Source of the DNA: Apostichopus japonicus
Lineage: Eukaryota; Echinodermata; Holothuroidea; Aspidochirotida; Stichopodidae
Assembly (NCBI RefSeq): GCF_037975245.1
Contig: NC_092579.1
Coordinates: 22,861,166 to 22,925,165, forward strand
Length of the DNA stretch: 64,000 nucleotides
Reading direction: 5' to 3'
The notes under the pieces are model-generated. The model searched no databases and was not told where the DNA came from. It was given only the letters and a program-made list of their open reading frames with translations. Numbering within the stretch: position 1 is the stretch's first letter; each line of letters starts with the position of its first letter. A program made the translations under genes and the position numbers. Of this stretch, positions 1-12,400 are shown piece after piece.

Positions 1-674
1 GGGGGGGGTTGGGATGGAATTACACTGATCCCATGCAACTTCAGTGCATAGGTTCACAGTCCCTTGATATGTCATTAGTTAAAATAAGTGTTTGACTTCC
101 TGTTGGATATGATGTCATGATGGCATTTTGCTAGGGGTATTAAAAACTAATTAGCCACTGAATTACGGCATCAGTGCACAATACTTCCTTCTCCTTGGCT
201 TTTAGCCAATTGTCATTTATTATTATTATTTTGTTATTTTTTTTGTGGTTAACAGGAACCTTTTTGAACTTTTACAGCTGAGGAGTTTGTAAGAACTAGT
301 TTAAACACTGATAATGACAACTGTAACTTAAGAGCTTTTGTAGAGTCACTGTAAACACTTTAAATTGATACAAAAGAGGAACTACCTGATGAATCTAATC
401 TTGTAAAGACATTTTTTAGCGGTAGTGTTTTGAATTTGTCAGATCTGACTTGTAAATCTGCTATTTACCAAAAGAAAAAAAAAAAAAAAAAACCTCCAAG
501 GCCTATTCATCCTGAAGTAGGAATAATGATAGCAGTGCACATGAGTGCTAATTCTGAATTTTGGCAACAGGATTCGTGGCACTTAAGTTTCCTAATAGTG
601 TACCTTACAGCTTTATTAGGATACTGTTGGCATTTTTGCACATCATTGAAGCAATCCACGATGCACATACTAAG

Positions 675-2334
675 TAGGGTTGGGCGATATTTGCTTTTTA
701 ATGTCACGATAAATAGTTCAAAAATTATCGCGATATTTCGATAATTACGATAATTTTTTCTTGTTGTTTTTAGTGTGTTCGCGAACACACTAAAAACAAC
801 TGCCTTTTTCCCACCGGTGTTTTCGCGCAGCAAACACACCGAGCATAATGGCGTGGGGTTCAGGGGCCCGCCTTAGAGCCCCGTTGGGGTCAAGGGGTGG
901 AACCCCTTGTGGGGGTCCAGGGGGCGAAGGACCCCAGAAAAGTTAAGTATTTTTACGTGTCTGGCGATAAAAAATTCGCAATTGAGGATTCAAAATACTG
1001 ACTAACTTTATGAATTTAAATTGTCACGAAACTGATGAAAGTTTTAAAATGACAAGTTAGAGTAGCTATATAATGTGATAAAATGAAAAGAGAATTAATC
1101 TGTCTTACAATCTTTATAAAGTTTAACTTACAAAACTGTCGATATTATGAAACAAACTACGTTCGGCAAAGCCCCGTTTCTAGACTGCCTAACAATCAGT
1201 TTACAACTGCAGTGATTAACCGTACTTAAATAACACAGTAGGCTACATGTGCTTCCAATTTTCCCAGGTACCTTACCAAACAAGTTACAACCCCCCTGTC
1301 TAACACCTGTTTGTTAACATTTTTGGCACGGTTCCAAAAAACTTTTCATGGAGTAAACTATTTTGGCTCCACTCTAGAATTAATTAGGTCAGTCAGTAAA
1401 GGATCGGTAAAGTTATGCGAAATATTATCTTAGACGTTAAAGGAAAGTAGGTAAATATCCCCGTAACATAAAGGTAAGTAAAACACACCTCAAGCCAACC
1501 GACTCCTCCGCATAAACAAAACAATCTATTCCCCATGATACACGAGGCAGTCTACAGTATACCATACAGACATAGCACGATATCAAGGCCCCAATAGCTA
1601 CAGTATGGCCATCTTTATGAAAGTAAACCCTGTAATTCCATGTTTTAGGCCACCAGGCGTGATTAACTTAATGCTAAATATTGTTTCCATGTCCTTGTAG
1701 AAATCGTCAACTTCTCAAAATACAATTAGTTGTGTTTTTGTTGTTACGTGAAAGTGGTTACGACGAAGTGGTTAGGCTATTTACTATACACTTAACTATG
1801 GTAGGATATTATTATTATTATTATTTAAAAAAAAAAAAAAAAAACTTTCTTTCCCCCCGCTTTACACCAGATGTGGTCTTCTGGTTTATTCATAAATGGG
1901 TGTACTAGAGCCTTGTTTACATGACACTTGTTGCATTTAGCACGATATGCCAGTTTCGTGTGAATTTTTCGAATGTATTTTGCTCGATCTTTCGTAAAAT
2001 TAGAAAGGTGTACCAACTTACTTTTCGTACATAATTGGTAATTTCTCTACTGATTTTCAGAGTTTTGTTCTCTATACAGTCAATGTTGTAAAGGACGGGT
2101 TTTTTACGAAGTGCAAAAGTCAGTAAATGAAGTTGATAAACTTTATTTCTTTTCAACTTTCTTAACCATGGAATGCTAGAATAACATTTAAACATAAATT
2201 GGAGATTTTTTACTACATTTATTTCAAATTTCTTTCACAAGAAATTATCGTCATTTGTTCAATCCTCAAAAAATATCGTCTTGAAAAAAAAATTATCGCG
2301 ATCATAATAATTTTCGATATATCGCCCAACCCTA
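675..2334. mobile_element. hAT-like non-autonomous DNA transposon, 1660 bp
   Basis: The element is bounded by 16-bp perfect terminal inverted repeats TAGGGTTGGGCGATAT (675-690 and 2319-2334). A perfect 8-bp target duplication, ATACTAAG, lies at 667-674 and 2335-2342. Both ends carry subterminal AT-rich ATTATCGCGAT motifs in inverted orientation. No transposase can be read; the internal frames are short and broken. 8-bp duplications and TAGGG/CAGGG ends fit the hAT superfamily. It lies downstream of the last TRAF7 exon seen, probably in the gene's last intron. Confidence 0.85.
763..800. repeat. 38-bp perfect palindrome inside the hAT-like element
   Basis: Each 19-base arm is the exact reverse complement of the other, centred between 781 and 782 on TTCGCGAA. 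It sits about 90 bp inside the left end of the 675-2334 element and would form a hairpin as single-stranded DNA or RNA. Confidence 0.9.
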
Positions 2335-2759
2335 ATACTAAGTTTATCTAAGGTAAGACTCTTGGGATGTAATGTCCTTGCCCAAAAAACTATAGCAAAC
2401 TCTGTACTCATGAATGCCAAAAAAAAATGTCCAAATTATGATTCTTGTGATACAGAGCTAATAAACATACCAAGGTTGGCTTTTGTTGTAAAACATTCTC
2501 ACTCCTGAAGTTTTGTGTTACATGCTAATACACATACAAACTCAATTGCACGAGTAGGTAGTACTTGCCCTGCCAGTTGTGTTATATTACTGTTTATTAT
2601 CATTGTTGAACTGATACAGCTAAGATGACCTCTCAGTCGCCCGGTAATTGTTTATATGGTTGTGGCCAAGTCTACATACCCGCGCTTTGCACTTGTTTAT
2701 TTGACCTAGCCTGACACTAACTATATGACAACACTACCATCATCTTGTACCTGCATATC

Positions 2760-3456
2760 TCATCCCCTCACCATCACCTCCCCCTACCATCTTGTCTCCC
2801 TCATTTCCCCATCATCACCCCTATCCCCTCAAGCCCAAACTTCACCAACCCCTGTCAAACACTCACCCAATCTCATACCCTCACCCATTCTACCCACTCC
2901 CTCAACCCATCATCTCAATCCCCTTTCATACTCTCTCCCTTATCCCACCCCCTCCCTCACTCCAAATCCCATCCCCTCCTTTCACCCCCTAACCCTCTAT
3001 TCCACACCTCTCAATCATCTCCAATCTTGTCATACCTTCACCCTTTCCTTCACCCCCTCTCCACACTCTTCCCCTTCCAATCCACTTTCCTTCATTCTCT
3101 TTCCTCACCCTCTCTCCACCCCCCTCCCCTCTCTCATCCCCCTTCCATCTTTCATCCCCCACCCCTATCTGCCACCCATCTCACCTTGACTGTTCTATCT
3201 ATTGCTCTCTTTCCTCACCCTCTCTCATCCCCCTCCCCTCTCTCATCCCCCTCCCCTCTCTCATTCCCCTCCCATCTCTCATCCCCCTCCTCTCTCTCAT
3301 CCCCCACCCCTATCTGCCACCCATCTCACCTTGACTGTTCCATCTACTGCTCTCTTTCCTCACCCACTCTCATCCCCCTCCCCTCTCTCATCCCCCTCCC
3401 CTCTCTCATCCCCCTCCCCTCTCTCCTCCCCCACCCCTATCTGTCACCCATCTCAC
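2760..3456. repeat. Pyrimidine-rich minisatellite adjoining a TRAF7 exon and containing copies of its donor
   Basis: The region is almost pure C/T on the plus strand. At 3120-3456 it resolves into CTCTCATCCCCCTCCC-type units. It abuts the donor of the TRAF7 exon at 3457-3576. Two additional copies of the exon's last 23 bases with the donor lie inside the array, with boundaries at 3185 and 3330. Confidence 0.85.
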
Positions 3457-6400
3457 CTTGACTGTTCCATCTACTGCTCCTGAGAACACTATTCCTCTAG
3501 AGACAGCCAGGCATGCCACACTGCCAGTGTGTCGGATTAGTGTCTGTGTGCAGATCATCTTCTCCATGTTCCATACCTGGCAGAAAAAATCAAACGATTG
3601 TCCCCGTAAGAAAAGAACTCTCCCATCTAAAATTGTTACACAATTAATTTTAAGGATGCAATGTCTGCCTAATTAATCCTTCAAAAAACTAAGATATCAG
3701 GATATGTCAGGCATATATCCTCCAATATTTGGGAAAAAGAAAAGAAATATGTATTAAATTCTTTCAAATTCACTGTTTAAAAAAAAAAGGCACATTGTGT
3801 AGTTATAAGCAAGCTTTGTCGATCATGTTTGAACACAGACTATTTAAAGGCTCATAGGTTAAACTCTGAAGTGCTTGTGTCCACAATGACGTAGCTTCAC
3901 ACATGTAAGGGGGGACATCCCAGTCGCACAGTGACAATTTTTACGAAAGGCAAAACCACCTTCCACACTGCCAGTCGAATAACCTACATAGTAACTCATG
4001 CTTGTTCCGAACCGGCTGATGGCTGCTCTTGGAGATTACATACATCGCAATGTTTTGACACATTTTTTGTAAATGTCCCCCAAAATATATCCCCCAAAGT
4101 ATGTCCCCCCAAAATATGTCCCCACAAAAAATGAAAAGCATTTACCCGTAGAGATCTGTCGTATGACGCACTGAAGAGTCTTGTGGTGCCGGGTGCAGAA
4201 ATGACTCCTAATGCATAGACTGTCCCCGTATGACCAGTAAGCGTGGACACTTGACTAAAAGTCTTTCTGTCCCATACCTGAAAATTAAATAATAAAATGA
4301 TTCTTATCCTCTTTTAACTTTCAAGTTTATATAGAAAGGCACCCTCCTGCAATTTTTAATTTTTTTTTCTTCAAATCAAAGCTTACACCTATTTAAGAGT
4401 CGATATCGATACACCTCAGCAATCTCCTTCAGGAAAAATGCCGCAAAGCAACAGGAAGACATCTTTTTCAAGATGTTATCAAACAGGATCTGTTTTGTTT
4501 TGTGTGGCTAGGATGTCAGATTACACAAATGGAAGTAAATGTGGTGTGAAAATTCGGTCAATTGAAGGGACTTGTAACCACCTTAAAGGCCAACTATGGA
4601 GACTTTTCGATGAACATAAAATCCCACAATTTTGCATGTATGTAATCCTTAACTCACTCCAATTACATTGCTGTAATTAACTTTACCAATTTCGGACGTT
4701 AAATATGTGAAAAATTGGAAGAAAAGTCAGCTTTTTAGGAAACCTATTTCAGACATTCCTGTAACATTCCTAAGACATCAGGTGACCATGTGAGTGACGT
4801 CATCTATGGTATACACAACAATACTTTTAGTGTGTAAAGTTGTATACTTGAGCTGCCAAAAACATCAACAATATTACTCCTTTTCCCCTGAAATGCCACA
4901 ATTCTGTGTTGTTGGAGGTTGCGGTTATACCTCAGCCAACAAAAGCATCAGCTTTTTTAGCTTTCCGAGTAGAAGAACCGACGTAAAACGTCGTAGACTT
5001 TGGATAGACTTTCAAGTTTGTGAGATCCACGCGGAAAGATTTTTCAGCACCCGGAGTATCTCATGCCCATGACCCTGCCTCTGTGTATGCCGCAATAAAT
5101 GTCTCATTCTGCGAAACTTACTTTCGACAGCTGTGGCGGACATAGCTAATGTGAAATTGATCCTTTCTCCTCGTACACACGCTCTGGACGTCCTTACATG
5201 TAACATTATATCACGCAATTGACAGTATACTATTAACTGTTTGAGATTACCGTATGTAGACCGTGTATGGACCGTGCCTAGGGTAGCATTGTTAGTACAT
5301 GTTGTGAGTTACAACTCCCGCCGGGGTTGGCTCACAGCATGTGTAAATAGTCATGTTAGGATTTCATCGCATTTATCTATTTCATTTGTTGTATTCCAGA
5401 GTTGTGAGTTCGTGGTACATGTGTTATATTGTCCGTTATGTTTGTTCCGGCATCTGCATGGTCCAAGGAGTGGAATAAAAACGGTACTATATAGCGATCG
5501 AACGTTTTATATCGTTAGTGACTGCCTTGTGATTGTGGGATGTTACTGGTCAAGGCCTGTTTCAACTACACCTAACTCTATGGAATTACAGAGTCACGGT
5601 AGTATTTCGCCCAGGATTGAACGAGAAATGTGGATTTGGGTATTCACTGCTATCTTTGGTTTATTGACAGGATACTTTGTCTGTGTTTGTACTTTTGGAT
5701 ATTAAATACGAGTAAGTACTATGTTCAGCTGAAGCTTAGTCATGTATATGCTACCCTGGTCGATTCGGGCCAGCGTCTTCTCGTAGTTGTTCGATTATGT
5801 TTAGTGTTTTTATGGTAATTCATTGACAGTAATGTAAACCATTTTCCTGTGACATATCACGCATCTTTTAGGTCTATTGTTCTGTTCAGTTTGCGGTATC
5901 TTGCGATCAAATTGTATTACGGAATCGGCAAGCTGCTTGCATATTCTACAGTATATTGTACCGCACTAACCTATTGACGCTCCGCTATGTAAACAATGCC
6001 TCCATTTGAGTGGAAATTTTGCAAGTAAAATAACCCATTTTACAAAATTTTCTGCTTAAAATTGTCTTAAAACTAGTTGTTTACCTTCATGTGTTCTTGT
6101 TTTAAGCTAACAGCTTTTCAAACGCTCGAAATTGGAAGTCAAATACAGTACAATTGTTCGCTATCTGTGCATAAACAGTACCTATTTCAGCGTTTCATTT
6201 TCGCGGTATACCAAAGATGACGTCACACGGTGACCAGAGGCTCCTTTGGGTCAATCTCTGTTTTCAGACATTCCAGAGGTACATGTCACGTGACTACCCA
6301 AAATGTCCATTTTCGTGGTCGTGTTTTTACACATGTTGATTATGGGTATGTAACTCCCAAATTAATGGAAAATCCCCCCACAAAAAATTGTCTCCATAGT

Positions 6401-9400
6401 TGGGCTTTAAGCCTTCCAAAAGCAATGTACAAAATACATTGCTTTACTGGTGAGTGAAGAGGCTAGTTTATCAGAGATGAAAACTTTGGATTCCCATAGC
6501 TTAAAAAAGTACATGGTCATGATATTGGAGCATTGAATGTGCCATGAATGACCTACATGTCAGCTACAAGAAACCGGAAAACTTTTTTCGAGATGTTATC
6601 AAACAGGATCTGTATTTTTTTGGGGCTTAGATGTCAGATTACACAAATGGAAGTAAATGTGGTGTGAAAATTGGGTCAATTAAGGGGAGTTTAAACCACC
6701 TTAGGCCTTCCAAAAGCAATTTACAAAAGACATTGGTAAAGAGGCTTGTTTATTAGAGATGAAATCTTTGGGTTCCCATAGCTTAAGAAAGTACATGATC
6801 ATGATATTGGAACATTGAATGTGCTGCGAATGACCTACATATATATGGGACCTATATAAATGGTGTTAAGTTATGCAAAATTTGAAGTAATTTATGTTTC
6901 AAACCTATTCCATTTATCTTTCAAACACAGCAAATTTCTTTCCGCTTCCAAATCCTTGAACGAAAAAAACCCAAAATTTTGTGACGAACACAAAAAAAGG
7001 ATTACAACCCTTTAATTTGAATACCAGAATGAGCATTGATGCAAGGCAGCATCTTAAATGAATATTTATAATTAAACTATCTAGTGGTGTTTCCTTTTAA
7101 CGTTCTGGTTAAAGAGTCCTTTAAGAGTGATCGAGGTGACTCACATGGATGTTATTCTCGTATGTGCCTGCCACTATGTACTGGTTGGTTATCGTTATCG
7201 AGTAGACACTGCCTCCTGAAGTCTGCAGGCTGTGTACTACTTCTAACGTATTCACGTCCCATATCTATCGAAAGAAAAGATTAAAACCAGTTCAGAAATC
7301 AGAACATGGATGCCAAATTAAATACATAAACCTATGACAAATAGAGCTTGGATACAAACCTTCAGCTGCGGACAGATTTCATCGTGACAAAAGCACTATA
7401 AGCTGTTTAATGGGGAGGGGAGGGTGTCAGGTAATTGTGGTTACAGAGAATAAGTTCAAAGGTCATTTAAGCATGAACATCCAGACATGTTAAAGAGACA
7501 TTCCAGCAGCTGAAGTTGTTTGCTTGATAAAAATGCTGGACATTTACTACACCTCTAGGTCAAAAACCAAATCCTTTTATAGGATTACGTATGGCAGAGA
7601 TAGGAACTTTCCAAATTGTTTTATATTTTTTTATTAATGCATCTGGCAACATTTAGAGTGAATGATGTCATCAGGTCAATTCAGCTGGCAAATATCTTTT
7701 TTATTTATTTTATTTATATTACTCAACACACTTCTTCACAGATGAAAAGAGCATTTCGATGAAACTTCTGATACAGAGAACATTGACAGCTATTAAAGCA
7801 AACATTGCCAATGTTTTAATATACAATTCAAGGATAAATCAACAAGAATATTATTATTATGATAAGGGTAAAGTAAAATCCTTGGAAGAAAATCTACCCT
7901 ATTGACATCACAGACCACCTGCTGTGATCCACTAGTTGCAAAAATTGAGGGTTTAGCCGGTAAAATAGGTTGCATTCAATCAACCGTATCTGGAGAAGGA
8001 ACAAGATATTAAGATGGGATTTTCAACTAACTGTGTGGAATATTTTGCTTCTCCATACGAGTGTCACATTGTTTACTGACAGAACATCCCTTGAAGGTAA
8101 TGTCACCACAATATAATATAATAATATGCTACAATATATGCTACAAAACTGACCAATCAGGACACTTACTGTTATCGTCTGGAATGATCCACTGTACAGG
8201 AAGTTACCGCTAGCAACCAAGGCTCTCACCCAGTGATTCAAATTGGAAAATTCTTGCTTTAGTTCCATAGTATGAACATCCCAAACCTAGAGAGATTACG
8301 GAAGAAGGGGGAAAAAAATTGTTAATGTCTATAAACAGTGCATCATTTCTACCAAACCTGTAAAATTCCCTCAAACACTACAAAGTTTTGTTATGAAATA
8401 ACCAAAATTTAGTTAATTTAAAAGTAAATATATTTGCAAGGGTACAAATCTTTGATTTTTCGTTAACCACCTAAGACTGCAAAAGGTAAAAGAAAAATAG
8501 TGTATCTATTTAGACAATAATTTGTTGACTAGTATGGAGAAACAATGTTTCATATTTCAAGGAAAAATCAGGAAACTAACCCCCAAAAAGTCCTTACTGT
8601 TGCAACCAAAAAAAACTTGGAAAAATTGATGACTGACTTAAAGGTACAAACCTTTATTGACTTGAGTGAACCTGTGAATAATTTGTTGTCTGCTGCCACC
8701 AATGTACAAACCGCATGGTCGTGTGCTTTTACCATCTTCTCCTTCTCCAGTGTATCTATGTTCCAAACCTGGAAAAAAATCACAACCGAGAGTCAAAATT
8801 AAGGACTTGGGAGGGTAAGAAACATCACAGTCAGTCCATACACAAATACTTATATGGAATGCAAAACGAAATTTCAAAAATTTGTTTGTTGTAAAAACTG
8901 ACGTTTATTTTAATTTCTACAGTACTATGACTCTGTCTGTGACTAGGTATTATAAAATAATAAAGATTAAGTGGAAACCAGTTTAGAAAAGACATTTTAA
9001 ATGTTGAAATACAGCCCTTTGAAATCAAATAATTCATATTCTCAACGATAAACTCATTACAATAAATTTTTAGGTTTTATATAGCTACCAATTTTTATCA
9101 GCTATTTTCTTATCTCCTGAGAGCATATTTAAACAGTGCCTTTTTTAGGGTCTTTAAATATTTTACTAAAAGTAGCCTTTTTTGTCCAATTTCTATTCTG
9201 TCAAGTGTTCCCCTTATTAAAGATAATATAAGAAATATAGTTCAAGAATATAGTTATGGAATGACAGACCAGCCATGTACTGAAGACACTGACAACCAGA
9301 AGTTGATATTGGCTTAAAAAATCATATTTGAATCTTAAAAAAGCAAAGATGTTGTCTTACTATCACAGAACAGTCCGCAGAACCACTAAAGATACTATTT

Positions 9401-12400
9401 CTGTAAATGTGAGAAGGAAGCAAAAAAACAAATTACCAAAGCGGCAAACATATATTGGAGGCAGAATACATTTTTACAAGAATAATAACGCTTTATTTCA
9501 ATCTAGAGAGCTTGCAACTCTGCACCCTAAAGTCCCTCTTACATGATCCCACGATAAACTTCCATCATTACCTCCTGCAATACACTGAACACCTTCTACA
9601 TGAAAAAAAAAAAAAACATCTTTTTGAAAAGCTTCCATGAACAAATGGAAAACAAATTCTGCCCCAGTACAAAAAAAGAAGAAAAAAAAAGAAGTAATAT
9701 TTATATAATGAACATATTAATGAATGGTAATAATTTATTTCATTTGCACCCCCACACTGCCAAACCCTTCCCAGTCATATCAGCCTCTCCCACAATGCCA
9801 AACCCTTCTCAGTCCATCAAACCCCCCACCCATACACTGCCGAACCCTTCCTAGTCCATCACCCCCCCCCACTCACACACTGCCAAATCCTTCCTAGTAC
9901 ATCAACCCCCCACTCACACACTGCCAAACCCTTCCCAGTCCATCACCCCCCCCACACTGCCAAACCCTTCCTAGTCCATCAACCCCCCACTCACACACTG
10001 CCAAACCCTTCCCAGTCCATCAACCCCACCTTCCCAGTCCATCAGCCCCTCCCACAATGCCAAACCCATCCCAGTCTATCAACCTCCCCACCCATACACT
10101 GCTGAACCCTACCTAGTCCACCCCCCCACTTACACACTGCCAAACCCTTCCTAGTACATCAACCCCCCACTCACACACTGCCAAACCCTTCCCAGTCCAT
10201 CATTCCCCCACAATGCCAAACCCTTCCTAGTCCATCAACCCCCAACTCACACACTGCCAAACCCTTCCAAGTCCATCAATCTCAACTCCCACTCACACAC
10301 TGCCAAACCCTTCCCAGTCCATCAAACCCCCCCCCCCCTCCCCACCCACACACTGCCAAACCCTTCCCAGTTCATTCTGTTAAATGGTACAAATGTTAAA
10401 CGCACCCGTGCACACATAGGGTCAGTACTATCCCTTCATGTCCCTCTAACGTCTTCTGACAGGTGTAGTTGGTACAGGTATCCCAAACTTTGATGGTCTT
10501 GTCTGTTGAGCCACTGAATAGCTGATCACCACTCACACAGAGGCACCACACTGGACCCTAGGATTAACCCAACAAAGTACTTATTATAAAATCCCAAGAA
10601 AGAGGAGGCAGAACAATGTAATTATTAATGTTATTATTATAAAAAGTCCCAAGATAGGAGAGGCAGAAAAAAGTAATGATAATATTAGGATTGTAAACAG
10701 TGCCAAGATAGCAGAGTCAGAACAAAGTAGTATTGTTATTATTATTATTGTCAAATCCCAAGTTATGGGAGGCAGAACAAAGTAATTATTATTGTTATTA
10801 TTCTTGTCAAATCCCAAGATAGGGGAAGCAGAACAAAGAAATTATTACAGTGAAACCCCCCCCCCCAGATGGGAGTTTCATCTCACGTATTAAAAACAAT
10901 ATTTTTTAATACTATTGTTTTGGCCGTCTTTCCTAGTTGGAATGATTGTTCACTATAAACGACTAACAAATATCAAAACATCACTAACCAGAAAGCAATG
11001 ATATTTTTACACTGCACCACTTGAACTGCTTATAGTAATAAAACAAATATAAACTAACTAAATAGCTTTCGTAGCGATGAAGGACACCTTCAACTATTTG
11101 GCTAATTATTGCGCTGACTTTCACACCAAAACTGATACTAAATTTAATTGCTCTTCTGTCAGGCTATGCAACAGTTATTCCCACATTTCCTTATTACTCT
11201 AGAGAGTGAATTTTAACGACATCACCTGTGACTAACAAAAACAAACAAAGAAATATGCTGCTCGGATTAAACAAATACTCCCAGTTCCTGCTATTATTTT
11301 CTGTTTTTCTTCTGAGAAGACATACATGTATAATAGTTGATTCACCTTTGACCTAAACTTGACTTGTGTTAGAGCTGTACAAATGTACGCACACAAAGGT
11401 TCAAAGGAGCTGGATTGTTGACAGTTTTCTATGGCAGGCCAAAGCGGACAAATTAATTTAAGAAAAAAAAGTGTACAGAAAAATATCTCTGGAAATAGTT
11501 GTATTGGTATAAGGGCAATACGTTAGACCAATGGTGACCGTATTTTTATCTTTCTAGCATATTCACGTAGCGTATTATCTTTTAAACCGAGATACGCACC
11601 TGATGACCCACAAACGTTCCTCTGCATTTATACATTTGCTGAGGATCGAAAGCTGAAATAAGAAAGTGAGAAAAGGGAAGAAGATTAGAAAACGGATTAG
11701 TCATAATGCCTGATTATTGAATGTTCTCCGTAATCACCTTGAGAGACACAAATCTTTCTGGTTTCGAATTAACAATCGCTCACTTTAAGTACTATTCGAC
11801 TCCAATCAGTTTGCAGATGCCCAGATCTCCAAAGTAGATTAAAGCGGTAGCCAGTTATTTGCAAATATTACACGACTCCACACAAAATGTGGCTTTAAAC
11901 TCTACAATCATAAAGAGCAATAGTAAACCACCCCCCTCCCCCCTCAAAAACCCCCCCCCCAAAAACAAGAAAACAAACTAAAAGGCAAATAGATGCAGTC
12001 TGACAAACTAAAACTGTTTTTAGTTGTCAAAGGCCTAATAAAATTGATAAACGTCAGTTTGATAATGCTGTATAGCAGAGCGATAGACTAACTGGTGGGT
12101 GGTCTAATGTTTTGGGAGGGGTGGGGGGGTGGGTGGGGGGCTATCAAGTTTGGAGGTGGGTAGGGTTATTTCCATCGTAATTATACCTTCAACATTTACT
12201 AGTCACTTTTCTACCTATAACACTTTGACTGGTTTATAGTATCAACAAAATTGCTTAAATTGAATCACAAGATATATAAATATATCTATTTTTGCTTTGT
12301 TTTAAAATTTTATTGGACTTCCGTACATGATATATTTTGACATCTGAAGTTTGACATTTTATTGCGAATGAAACTGTCGTTAATGATCTAAGAAAATACA

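Larger units (their letters stand above)
4440..6852. repeat. Tandem pair of an approximately 290-bp repeat, one copy split by the TTAA element
   Basis: Copy A is 4440-4586 plus 6411-6562, interrupted by the transposon. Copy B is 6563-6852. Shared blocks include GATGTTATCAAACAGGATCT, ATGTCAGATTACACAAATGG and CCTTCCAAAAGCAAT, in the same order. No coding potential is recognised. Confidence 0.75.

Noticed and set aside
2725-3483. Long Pro/Ser/Leu/His open frames on the plus strand
   Set aside because: They are translations of the C/T-rich minisatellite; all three frames stay open because of composition.
5241-5705. 154-codon ORF inside the TTAA element as an intact gene
   Set aside because: Hydrophobic tail but no recognised domain, no clear link to the THAP ORF, and no start context; left as unexplained only.
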